DNA of 61,314 bases from an archaeon (GTDB taxonomy: Archaea; Nanobdellota; Nanobdellia; Woesearchaeales; GW2011-AR9). The stretch covers positions 1-61,314 of the forward strand of contig NZCK01000031.1 of NCBI GenBank assembly GCA_002688265.1, read 5' to 3'. This document shows positions 8,549 through 16,436 of this stretch, piece after piece; positions within the stretch are counted from its first letter, which is position 1, and each line of letters begins with the position of its first letter. The translations under genes and the position numbers were made by a program. The notes under the pieces are model-generated. The model made no database searches. It worked only from the letters and a program-made list of their open reading frames with translations, and was not told where the DNA came from.

Positions 8549-8643
8549 TATTTAAAGACAAAGAGAATAGATAAAATATTAATTCGGTGGTAGAATTAAA
8601 ATAAATGACTTGTGTGCTTGGGGAAGCAAAAGGCTTGTCATTT
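8549..8643 (+). promoter_or_regulatory. Promoter and hairpin-bearing leader of the HTH gene
   Basis: A TATA-like CTATTTAAAG near 8549-8558 precedes the gene at 8673 by far more than usual, implying a leader of about 95 nt. The leader carries a 5-bp hairpin AATTC/GAATT (8581-8597). It also carries a second stem, AAATGAC (8603-8609) with GTCATTT (8637-8643), enclosing GCTT-GGGG-AAGC. This contrasts with the leaderless genes around it and may be regulatory. The rest of the gap from 8375 to 8548 is AT-rich with nothing identified. Confidence 0.35.
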
Positions 8644-8672
8644 TGAAAAAAGATTAGTAGGTAGTGTAAACG

Positions 8673-9116
8673 ATGCAAGAAAGACTGTCACTTATTAGAG
8701 CTGCTTTGGAAGAGCATTTGTCGGCGATAAACGAGAACAGTAATGAAATTCAGGCATTATTTGATTATCTGCAAGAGATGGATTCTAAAATTGATTCTTT
8801 ACATTCAAGATTAGATTCAATGCAAATAGATTCTCAATCTAAAACACATGAAGTTAAACCACTTAATGAAGCCGAAAGACAAGTTTTTGTAGTTCTTTAT
8901 ACTGCAGAAAGTTTTTTAGGTTACACTGAAATTTCAGCAAGGTGTGGTTTGTCAGCTAGTTGTGTACAAGAACATTTAAGATCATTAACTGCAAAAGGAA
9001 TTCCTCTTACAAGAACCCTTTCTGATAAACAAATTCTAGTACAAATTGATGTCAAATTTAAAGAGAGACAAGCAAAAGAAAATGTGGTTAATTTAAGTTT
9101 GGATACTTTTTTCTGA
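8673..9116 (+). CDS. Coiled-coil plus winged-helix DNA-binding protein
   Basis: A 147-aa probable transcription regulator. The first 50 residues are a coiled coil (LIRAALEEHLSAINENSNEI, MDSKIDSLHSRLDSM) that would drive dimerisation. A MarR-like winged helix follows: NEAERQVFVVLYTAESFLGY, then YTEISARCGLSASCVQEHLR as the helix-turn-helix, then a wing around RTLSDKQILVQID. No ligand domain is present. Its long leader suggests it is itself regulated. The target is not evident. Confidence 0.65.
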   Translation: MQERLSLIRAALEEHLSAINENSNEIQALFDYLQEMDSKIDSLHSRLDSMQIDSQSKTHEVKPLNEAERQVFVVLYTAESFLGYTEISARCGLSASCVQEHLRSLTAKGIPLTRTLSDKQILVQIDVKFKERQAKENVVNLSLDTFF

Positions 9117-9142
9117 GATAAAATTTCATATGTCTTTTTGAT

Positions 9143-9766
9143 TTAGTCTTGTATAACAAAACTATAACCCTTATAAGGTTCTTTTCTTGAAAGTAATTGC
9201 AGTCCTTCTTCAACTAATCTTCTATTAGGTCCAACTGTTGCAGGTCCAAAGGTAACACTTGTGCCATGTATTAAAACTTGGTCATCTTGGAATTTGTAAA
9301 AACCACCTCCGCGGCAATAAATTCTTAAATAAATTCCATCAGAATAAAGTTTAATATCTCTTTTACTTTCAGGGTTTAAACTGATCCCTGGCCATTTATT
9401 TGGTATACCAAATCTGTTTTGAATAGCTGAATTAAATTCTGGAAGGAAAGTTTTTCCTGCAAGAATGGCGTGATCATCAATACCTGTAATCTCAAAACCA
9501 CGAAGGAAGCATTGCTTATATGAGAATGAGCCAGTCATTTCTAACTCTAAGAGAACATATCTTGTTTTTTCATTTAAGGCTTTAAGTAATTCTACACCAT
9601 TACCTTGTCCAAAACAGAGACATTTGAAATCTAATAACTCTTCTGAGTCATGAGTTTCTTCAGGATCAAAACCATTATCTCTATCTCTTCGCTCGCATTC
9701 TCTTAGTAATGCTTCATTAAGAACAGGATCAATATTTTCAAGTTCACGAACTAATGTGTTTAACAT
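9143..9766 (-). CDS. PHPT1/Janus-like domain protein
   Basis: The C-terminal half resembles the Janus/14-kDa phosphohistidine phosphatase family. TRYVLLELEM is the first strand, LRGFEITGIDDHAIL carries a His where the catalytic His lies in the family, and IYCRGGGFYKFQDDQVLIHG and TSVTFGPATVGPNRRLVEEG match the CLGGGRI and YGYSxGFG blocks in order and spacing. The N-terminal 60 residues are helical and unassigned. Starts with ATG at 9766. The function in archaea is not established, so phosphatase activity is inference. Confidence 0.5.
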   Translation of the reverse strand: MLNTLVRELENIDPVLNEALLRECERRDRDNGFDPEETHDSEELLDFKCLCFGQGNGVELLKALNEKTRYVLLELEMTGSFSYKQCFLRGFEITGIDDHAILAGKTFLPEFNSAIQNRFGIPNKWPGISLNPESKRDIKLYSDGIYLRIYCRGGGFYKFQDDQVLIHGTSVTFGPATVGPNRRLVEEGLQLLSRKEPYKGYSFVIQD

Positions 9767-9856
9767 CTTAACTTTTTATTAATCCATATTTAAAAACTTG
9801 TTTAATATTTTTAATAAGATTTGAACTAAAGCAATACATACACAAATTAAACTATC

Positions 9857-9949
9857 TGGAAAAACAAAGTTTTTCCAATCGTTACGATAAAGGTCGTAAC
9901 ATATATGCAAATTCAAGGAATTTGCGAACGTTGCTACTGTTGTAGCAAC
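9857..9949. repeat. Array of four perfect tandem hairpins
   Basis: Four back-to-back hairpins with perfect stems lie within 93 bp. TGGAAAAAC/GTTTTTCCA is at 9857-9877 (9 bp, loop 3). GTTACGA/TCGTAAC is at 9881-9900 (7 bp). GCAAATTC/GAATTTGC is at 9907-9925 (8 bp, loop 3). GTTGCTAC/GTAGCAAC is at 9930-9949 (8 bp, loop 4). The four stems have unrelated sequences. The array ends one base before the TATA box of the pilin-like gene, so it may be a separate small RNA, an upstream regulatory region or a terminator array. Confidence 0.75.
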
Positions 9950-9950
9950 A

Positions 9951-9958
9951 TATATAAA
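9951..9958 (+). promoter_or_regulatory. TATA box of the pilin-like gene
   Basis: TATATAAA lies about 29 nt before the ATG at 9983, giving a leaderless or nearly leaderless transcript. The four-hairpin array ends immediately upstream, so any factor bound there would overlap the B-recognition region. Confidence 0.5.
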
Positions 9959-9982
9959 TCAGAAAATACTTCTTAACTTACG

Positions 9983-10573
9983 ATGGTTCGAATAAGCAAA
10001 GCTAATTCTATTAACAAAAAAGCTTCAATTAATCTAGCTATGAGCACAATTGTTATGGTAATAATTGGAATGGTGATGCTAACAGCAGGTATTTTACTTA
10101 TGAAAACATTCATAACAGGAGCAGAAGAAATTAAAGATCAGCTTGATGCTCAAACTGAATCAGAATTAGAACGTTTACTACTTGATCAAGGAGCAAAAGT
10201 GGCTTTGCCTTTACATACAGTAACTATGGAAGCTGGTGAAGATCATATATTTGGAGTAGGAATACTTAACATAGATTCAACCCTATATAATGATGAGTTT
10301 TCACTAGAGTTAACTTTCTCAAAATTAATTGATGAAAATAGTCTTGAAGTAGAAGGTGCCAATGATATAGAAATTCTCTCTTGGCTTTTATACAATACCG
10401 AGACAATGATTATTGAAGAAAATGAACATAAAAGTGAAGCAATCTATGTGGGAGTACCAGAAGATGCTACTAAAGGCACATATATCTATAACGTTTATGT
10501 TTATTATGATGATGATGACACTGGAAAAACTAAGTATGATAGTGTGAAGAAGTTGTATGTGGCAGTGGAGTAA
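9983..10573 (+). CDS. Pilin-like membrane-anchored protein
   Basis: A 196-aa protein with a short basic N-terminus (NKKAS) before a single hydrophobic helix (STIVMVIIGMVMLTAGILLM), which is the layout of archaeal class III signal peptides and type IV pilin-like proteins. The exposed part is acidic with beta-strand character and ends YIYNVYVYYDDDDTGKTKYD. No flagellin motif is seen. It starts a plus-strand run with two further membrane or unknown genes. A surface role is inferred from topology only. Confidence 0.6.
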   Translation: MVRISKANSINKKASINLAMSTIVMVIIGMVMLTAGILLMKTFITGAEEIKDQLDAQTESELERLLLDQGAKVALPLHTVTMEAGEDHIFGVGILNIDSTLYNDEFSLELTFSKLIDENSLEVEGANDIEILSWLLYNTETMIIEENEHKSEAIYVGVPEDATKGTYIYNVYVYYDDDDTGKTKYDSVKKLYVAVE

Positions 10574-10622
10574 TTACATTTTTTCAAGTAAGATTTATAA
10601 GCATATTTTCTCTTGTTCATTC

Positions 10623-10952
10623 ATGAATATAATTTTACCACTAATATTGCTGGTAATAGCAAATTTGGTCCTATATTGGATATTTTTTGGAAAAGCAAGA
10701 TTCGAAAGAAAATTACATTCACAAATAGTGGCCGCTCAGGCCGCTGGAAAGAAAATTTCCTCAGAAGAAGAAAGACAAATACTTCAAATGACTGGGTCAA
10801 AAATATCGAATATCTTTGGAAATAATGACCAAAGATTTTCAAATGACAAATTAGTTATAAGTAAAAAAGAAAAAAACCCCAAAGCAAAAATTAAATCAGT
10901 AAAAAAACCTTCAGAGAAATCAACAAAGAAAAGTGGTGTAAATAAAAAATGA
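10623..10952 (+). CDS. Single-TM protein with Lys-rich tail
   Basis: The ATG at 10623 follows a TATA-like TTATAAGC by about 29 nt, so I prefer it to the upstream in-frame start at 10557, which overlaps the previous gene. The product (109 aa) has one N-terminal TM helix (NIILPLILLVIANLVLYWIF). It also has a helical cytoplasmic segment (EEERQILQMTG) and a very basic C-terminal tail rich in Lys and Ser. Its stop overlaps the start of the next gene by 4 bp, so they are translationally coupled. Function unknown. Confidence 0.55.
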   Translation: MNIILPLILLVIANLVLYWIFFGKARFERKLHSQIVAAQAAGKKISSEEERQILQMTGSKISNIFGNNDQRFSNDKLVISKKEKNPKAKIKSVKKPSEKSTKKSGVNKK

Positions 10953-11473
10953 GTGAGAGAAGAATAATAGTTGATCATTTGAAATTTTCATATGAAGGTC
11001 TTTTTAACGTTGATGAAATGTATACAACCATTGTTCAATGGTTCTATGAGAAAGGTTGGGACTGGTACGAAAAAATGAACCAAGAACAAGTGACTGAAAC
11101 AGGTAAACATATAAAATTGGTTTTAGAGCCTTGGAAGAACTTAAGTGATTATCATCGTGAAGAAATGAGAATTAGAATTATCATGACAGATGTTAAAGAA
11201 GTAGATGTAGAGTTTGAAGGAAAAACAATGAGAATGCATCAAGGATTGATCAAAATAGTTTTTGATGGCTACCTCAAAACAGATAGACATGGTTGGTGGT
11301 CAGATAACATTTTTTGGTGGTGGGTAACTTATCTTTTTGATAGAATATTAATGAGGGATCACTTCAAAAAAGCAGAAAGTTGGGTTGAAAGTGATGTACA
11401 AGATGTTTTTGAAAAAATAAAAGTGTACTTGAACGCATATAATTATACTTATAGGAATAAACAATTAGAATAA
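10949..11473 (+). CDS. Unknown archaeal family, copy 1 of a tandem pair
   Basis: 174 aa. Begins RRIIVDHLKFSYEGLFNVDE and contains VTETGKHIKLVLEPWK, IRIIMTDVKEVDVEFEG and IKIVFDGYLKTDRHGWW, then an aromatic amphipathic helix (NIFWWWVTYLFDRIL) likely to lie on or in the membrane. The gene downstream is clearly homologous across the whole length (TETGK, KEL/DEMY, I.IVFD, D..GWW/DRWG). I recall similar unnamed proteins in DPANN genomes, but assign no function. It overlaps the stop codon of the single-TM gene by 4 bp. Confidence 0.6.
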   Translation: MSERRIIVDHLKFSYEGLFNVDEMYTTIVQWFYEKGWDWYEKMNQEQVTETGKHIKLVLEPWKNLSDYHREEMRIRIIMTDVKEVDVEFEGKTMRMHQGLIKIVFDGYLKTDRHGWWSDNIFWWWVTYLFDRILMRDHFKKAESWVESDVQDVFEKIKVYLNAYNYTYRNKQLE

Positions 11474-11525
11474 ACAATAAAATTGAATAAATAAGAGATA
11501 AGGATAATTGTACAGGGAATAAAAG

Positions 11526-12140
11526 ATGCCAGAATATCAAAATTACGGAGAAAGAAACCTAGTAATTAATCATAGGGCTCTAAACTATTCAGGAATATTT
11601 CACGTCAAAGAATTATTTGATGTGATTAATAAATCGCTATTAGATAAAGGATACACTCTTCGAGATAAGCGTAATGAAGAAGTTGTTAGCGAAACTGGAA
11701 AAAATTACTATCTGGAAATAAGGCCGTTTAAAGATAAAACTAAATACGTTGCCTTGATGCAAAAAATTGTTATTCGCCTTCGAAATGTTACCAAAACAGT
11801 ACAAGAATTTGATGGGAATCAGATAAATTTTGATAATGGGGAAATTGAAATTGTGTTCGACGCTTGGAGTTATACTGATTATGAAGATAGGTGGGGAATG
11901 AAACCAGTAGTATCTTTTATGAAAATGTTGATAAATCAATGGATAATGCATTTACCTATGGAATCTGGATTTACTAATGAACTTGTAAGTGATACAGCTT
12001 ATATCCATTCAAAAGTTAAAGAGTTACTAGAAAGTTATCGAAGACGTGATAGAACTTATGTGTCAGAAGTTGATGTTAGAAGTGAGATGGAGAAAGAAGT
12101 TTTAGAAGCTGAAAGGTCATCTAAATTTGCTTTAGAGTGA
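11526..12140 (+). CDS. Unknown archaeal family, copy 2 of a tandem pair
   Basis: 204 aa and paralogous to the preceding gene: LNYSGIFHVKELFDVINK, VSETGKNYYLEIRPFK, IVIRLRNVTKTVQEFDG and EIEIVFDAWSYTDYEDRWG align block by block. It has a less aromatic predicted amphipathic helix (FMKMLINQWIMHL). A C-terminal extension of about 35 residues (DVRSEMEKEVLEAERSS) is not shared. The 52-bp gap from copy 1 suggests the same transcript. Duplication with divergence suggests a two-subunit assembly, but this is inference. Confidence 0.6.
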   Translation: MPEYQNYGERNLVINHRALNYSGIFHVKELFDVINKSLLDKGYTLRDKRNEEVVSETGKNYYLEIRPFKDKTKYVALMQKIVIRLRNVTKTVQEFDGNQINFDNGEIEIVFDAWSYTDYEDRWGMKPVVSFMKMLINQWIMHLPMESGFTNELVSDTAYIHSKVKELLESYRRRDRTYVSEVDVRSEMEKEVLEAERSSKFALE

Positions 12141-12173
12141 GAGAATTTTTTGAAGTATTATTATTAAAAAGAT

Positions 12174-12824
12174 CTAAAAATTCATAAATTGGGTTTCTAA
12201 ATTTGCTAGCTCCATAATATAATCTGGAGCACTTTGGGATCTAATTGCGCTTCGAACAGTGTTTTCCCTGTACTCACTAATTGCGATTGATTTATCTTGG
12301 AAACAGATTGCAGAGATTTCAATTGATGGATCTTTAACATCATCAGGATGGTCAGCCATTTGGCAATCAAAGGAAATATCACTATTATCATAATTTCCAG
12401 GAATATTTTGGTCTTGAGTTCTTTGAAACACATCAATAATTCTATTAATACTTACTTTTCTTTGAAATTCAATAAAACTTCTGATATCATATTCAAGATT
12501 AGTTTCTAAACCAAAGGATTGAAGTGTGTTTGCGTGATCTTGCAAAGAATATAATAAATCTAAATTGTGTGTAAGTCTTTTTGTAAAGCTTGGGAATGAA
12601 TTATGACTAGGGGTTTTAGCATCTAAATAACCTTGTAATATATCACAATACTGCTCTTCTTTTAAAGGGTCATTAATACCTGCTATTTCTTCACTATACC
12701 TTGAAATATCTGGTGAAACCTCTAATTCACAAATGCTTGCAACATGTTCAGCAGGAGTTTCGTATATTTGAGGAGGACAACTTGAAATGAAAAGAAGCCC
12801 AATTAATGAGGTTAATGCTCTCAT
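12174..12824 (-). CDS. Lipoprotein, unknown function
   Basis: A 216-aa protein beginning MRALTSLIGLLFISSC, a short signal peptide with a lipobox-like ISSC. The ATG at 12824 lies about 25 nt after TTTATAAA (12846-12853), so I use it rather than the TTG six codons upstream. The mature part is helical (LTHNLDLLYSLQDHANTLQS, IEFQRKVSINRIIDVF) with scattered Cys (DCQMAD, ICFQ) that might form disulfides. No recognised domain. It is convergent with the tandem unknown-family pair. Confidence 0.55.
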   Translation of the reverse strand: MRALTSLIGLLFISSCPPQIYETPAEHVASICELEVSPDISRYSEEIAGINDPLKEEQYCDILQGYLDAKTPSHNSFPSFTKRLTHNLDLLYSLQDHANTLQSFGLETNLEYDIRSFIEFQRKVSINRIIDVFQRTQDQNIPGNYDNSDISFDCQMADHPDDVKDPSIEISAICFQDKSIAISEYRENTVRSAIRSQSAPDYIMELANLETQFMNF

Positions 12825-12955
12825 AAGGCTAATATATTTCAACCATTTATAAACCTTTAGCTGTTTTTATCATTAAATAGTGGTTTATTTGTGAATGGTT
12901 GATTATGAATATTTATAAAGCACACAATGCTAGTTTATTTATATAGGTGGTTGTG

Positions 12956-13711
12956 GTGAAAAAAGGACAAATTACTGTGTTTATAATATTAGGTATTTTG
13001 TTATTAGTTGCCTTTTCTATGGCAATATTTGTAATGAATTTCATGACTACTGCAGATATAATTGAAGAACAAGGTGATTATAGCACAACTGATTCAATTC
13101 AATTGTATATTGAAAGTTGCTTAGAAACAGCAGCTGTAACTTCTTTAGTGAATATTTCTTCTTATGGAGGTTATTACAATTTACCATTATATTCTACTAC
13201 AGGAGCCTATATTAATGTGCCTTATTTCATTCGTTTTGGTACAAGTTACTTGCCAGAATCTGTATCTATTTCTGAGAATACTGAACATTTCTTTGAAGAT
13301 GCTTTTGATGATTGTATTGATCTTGAAATATTTGATGCTTATACTTTTTCTGGAGAGTTAGAATATGTTGAAGTATCTATAAATGATGATTCAGTTGATT
13401 TTGATTTATATTATCCATTAGTTGCTGAGAACTTAGATGGTTCCCAAACAGAATTTTCGTTATTCAGTACAAATATTGATGCAAATTTACTAATCATGTT
13501 TAATATTGCTTCAGAAATTACAAACAATCAGTTGGAGCATGCAGAGTATGTGTGTATAAGTTGTTTAGCACTACTTGGAAACCAATATCAAATGGATATA
13601 ACTACGGTTGATACAATTGATGGGACTTATTTTCAAATAGAAGACCCACAATTTGAAGAACAATATGGAGAAGTATTAATGTTTAGATTTATTCACAAAT
13701 ATTATGATTGA
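12956..13711 (+). CDS. KKGQ-type pilin-like protein
   Basis: The N-terminus KKGQITVFIILGILLL is the archaeal class III signal: a prepilin-peptidase site between G and Q followed directly by the hydrophobic helix. Three GTG codons (12947, 12953, 12956) are possible starts; I chose the last because it gives the usual MKKGQ. The acidic ectodomain has several Cys (ESCLE, DDCID, YVCISCLALLG) that may form disulfides. A sister protein (MKKGQVTIF) lies at 43022. Probably part of a surface filament or a membrane-anchored minor pilin. Confidence 0.65.
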   Translation: MKKGQITVFIILGILLLVAFSMAIFVMNFMTTADIIEEQGDYSTTDSIQLYIESCLETAAVTSLVNISSYGGYYNLPLYSTTGAYINVPYFIRFGTSYLPESVSISENTEHFFEDAFDDCIDLEIFDAYTFSGELEYVEVSINDDSVDFDLYYPLVAENLDGSQTEFSLFSTNIDANLLIMFNIASEITNNQLEHAEYVCISCLALLGNQYQMDITTVDTIDGTYFQIEDPQFEEQYGEVLMFRFIHKYYD

Positions 13712-13758
13712 TTAAGTTTAATAATATAATAATTTAATAATTATTAAGAAAAGAAAAA

Positions 13759-16422
13759 ATGACTCTACTGAAAAACATTATTAGAAAATTGCTGATAAGC
13801 CTAGTTATTTTTTTATTGATGATTTCGACTGTAACTGCACCAGACGATTACACTGATTATTCTGAGTATGATGATCTTAGTACAGATTACTCAGACTACT
13901 CTGAAGATTCACTATATTTAGAAGATTATGATTATTATGATTTTGAAAATTATATGGGTGATGCTGCAGATACGTTCTATGCTACTTCTGATCCATTAGA
14001 ATGGGATTTAGATCAAGTGGATTTTTCAAATCCAGAAATATGGAATAATCCTAATGCTGATCAAATTTTTGCAAGAGAAGATAGTTACATGTTGTATTAT
14101 AATGATGATTTTTACCATAATTTTGATCAAGCAGTTGAACATTATGATGATGTAGACTGGAGCCAATTTAATTTTGGATCAAGTGCATTCTCTTATGATT
14201 CCATATATTGGGGAGGAGTTGAAGGTGAAACTGAATTTCATGATGCAATTGCTACTAATCAAAATGGTGCTTTAGATAAATATAAAGAAACATATTTGCC
14301 AGGTCAAACATTAAACATTCCAGATTTTTCAGATTCAAAAAATTCAATGGAGTTTGGAGAAGGAACATTATCAACTACTATCACTTCTTCGAGAGGAACA
14401 GTAACTACGAATGATTATGTGAACTTTGATGATCATCCTGGAGCAACATTTAGTGTAATGGATGATGGGGAAGTAAGGGTAATATATACAGGAGATAATA
14501 ATATTGATTCAAATAGTTTTGATGAAGATACGGAGGTAAAAGTTTTTTTTGTATCAGGAGAAGGAGAGTCTAATAACGTAGCATTTGATGATGGCAACAT
14601 TCCTGTTGAAGGAGATTTACTCTTCACAGAAGGTGAGTGGATATTGGATTCAGGAGATTCTGTAACAATAAATGGGATGCATCTAAATAATGACGGAACT
14701 GATTATGTAAAAATATCTGGTGTGGGATCTACTTATAATAATAGGGGAGTTCTACATGAAAATATTTACTCTGATTTGAGTTATGGAGATACAGTAGTTC
14801 ATGTTGGAGAAGACACTTTTGCAGTAGTAAGAAATTGTGATAGATGTGATGAAACAGGGCAAACTGAACCTTCTTTACAAGTTACAGTAACTCCAGAAAA
14901 CACTTATGGCATTCCTGTAGAAGAAAAAAATGATGATTTATTTTACTCTCAGCCATACGATGATCACTTAACTGTGACTGTTCATGATGGGTCTTTTGTA
15001 TGGAGTGAAGAAGAATCAAATGCTGAAGTTTATGGTGAAGTAGGAATAGAAAATGGTCATCGAGAAGTTTTAGTAGATGGAGCAGTTTACAGTAAGGCTA
15101 TATCTTATGAAAAAACAAGTTTAGGATCTGTAGCTTTTGATGTTGAAATCTTTGATGTTGAAGGTAATGATCCATACGCAGATTTAGATGATGCAAGTTT
15201 TACAAATACTTTTTCTTTTGGTGAGAATCAACAGATAACTTTTGGTGATGATGAAACTGATCAAAAAGTTGCACATTTTTCAGTCACTATAGATCCTTAT
15301 GAGGTTTTTGGAGATTATGAAGAGAGTGGAGACAAAGTAATTGTGGATGAAGCAGTTACTGTAATTAATGAGTTAGATGGAACAAATTTTTATCGGCCAT
15401 ATTTTATCATTAGTACTCCTGAAGACAATCCTGAATTTATAGAATCATATGAAATTGCAAGTGATATTATTGCAACTAATCTGCCTAAAGGGTACCAAGC
15501 AATGGTTATTCAATTAGAAGCAGATTATTCTGAAGAATTACAAAGTGAATCCAATGCACAGTTTTTAGAGATAATTGATGAACAAAATGATTTAGAACAT
15601 ATAGATTCGACAATATTAGGACATAGTTCATATTTTTATAACCCTCCAACTCACCAGAGTAAGGGAGGAAGAGGAGTCTATGTGGTTTCTGGATTACAAA
15701 TTGATGCTAGTTCAGGAACAGAGGAGTTAACAAGTTCAGAATTAGATGGATTAAGTACAATTTTAGGAAAAGATATTTATTCTGGTTATGATCTTTCTTC
15801 AGGAGAACTACAAAAGCTAGAGGAATACAATAATAAACAGGTTTCTTCATTTGAAACAGAAATTTTTCTTGATGCAGCAGATGTCGATATAAATTCTCGT
15901 GTAGATGATGCATTAGGATGTAATGAAGCTTTAGAAAAATATGCTGAGTTACGTTTAGATGTTATTAGTGAAGGGATAGAATCAGGAATTATTACTCAGG
16001 GGACTAGAGAAGAATTTAGTAATGGTGAAGTAGATTTTTTTGAAGAGTTAATAGGCGATAGTGGATTGGCCTATAATGGCTTAAATATTCAAGATGAAGA
16101 AGCAGCTGCAACAATGGAAGCAATGTTATCTGAGCGAATAGATGAAGTGGATGAGTATTATTATGGTTTGGAAATTGGAAGTTCAACAGATCTTAAGCAA
16201 GATGAAGAGGTTTATGGTACAGGAATTACTACTGAGGCATTACCTTATTTTGCTGCGATGAGAGTAATAGAAGTACAGTATGTGAGTGAATTACAAGAAC
16301 TAGAAAGAGAAAAAGGAAGATCGTTAACTGAACCAGAACTACTAGCATTTGGTGTAGAAAAAGATATTGATTTTCAATGTGAAAAATTAGGCGATTCTGA
16401 ATACAAAGAAATTACTTGCTAA
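13759..16422 (+). CDS. Large acidic secreted protein, 887 aa
   Basis: Starts with a signal peptide (LLISLVIFLLMISTVTAPDD) followed by an extreme Asp/Tyr/Ser/Glu-rich region (residues 28-70, with D and Y alternating in short repeats). The middle (about 150-520) is beta-rich, with NTYGIPVEEKND and ITFGDDETDQKV like stacked beta domains. The part around 545-690 (YRPYFIISTPEDNP, GYQAMVIQLEA, STILGHSSYF, GRGVYVVSGLQID) looks like an alpha/beta domain, and the end is helical with two Cys. No catalytic motif could be assigned. The gene sits 47 bp after the KKGQ protein, so co-export is likely. The Asp richness suggests calcium binding. Confidence 0.6.
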   Translation: MTLLKNIIRKLLISLVIFLLMISTVTAPDDYTDYSEYDDLSTDYSDYSEDSLYLEDYDYYDFENYMGDAADTFYATSDPLEWDLDQVDFSNPEIWNNPNADQIFAREDSYMLYYNDDFYHNFDQAVEHYDDVDWSQFNFGSSAFSYDSIYWGGVEGETEFHDAIATNQNGALDKYKETYLPGQTLNIPDFSDSKNSMEFGEGTLSTTITSSRGTVTTNDYVNFDDHPGATFSVMDDGEVRVIYTGDNNIDSNSFDEDTEVKVFFVSGEGESNNVAFDDGNIPVEGDLLFTEGEWILDSGDSVTINGMHLNNDGTDYVKISGVGSTYNNRGVLHENIYSDLSYGDTVVHVGEDTFAVVRNCDRCDETGQTEPSLQVTVTPENTYGIPVEEKNDDLFYSQPYDDHLTVTVHDGSFVWSEEESNAEVYGEVGIENGHREVLVDGAVYSKAISYEKTSLGSVAFDVEIFDVEGNDPYADLDDASFTNTFSFGENQQITFGDDETDQKVAHFSVTIDPYEVFGDYEESGDKVIVDEAVTVINELDGTNFYRPYFIISTPEDNPEFIESYEIASDIIATNLPKGYQAMVIQLEADYSEELQSESNAQFLEIIDEQNDLEHIDSTILGHSSYFYNPPTHQSKGGRGVYVVSGLQIDASSGTEELTSSELDGLSTILGKDIYSGYDLSSGELQKLEEYNNKQVSSFETEIFLDAADVDINSRVDDALGCNEALEKYAELRLDVISEGIESGIITQGTREEFSNGEVDFFEELIGDSGLAYNGLNIQDEEAAATMEAMLSERIDEVDEYYYGLEIGSSTDLKQDEEVYGTGITTEALPYFAAMRVIEVQYVSELQELEREKGRSLTEPELLAFGVEKDIDFQCEKLGDSEYKEITC

Positions 16423-16436
16423 GATTTTATTGATCT

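Noticed and set aside
15707-15913. Antisense ORFs inside the acidic secreted-protein gene
   Set aside because: Shadows caused by biased codon use; no promoter, and the main frame is clearly coding.
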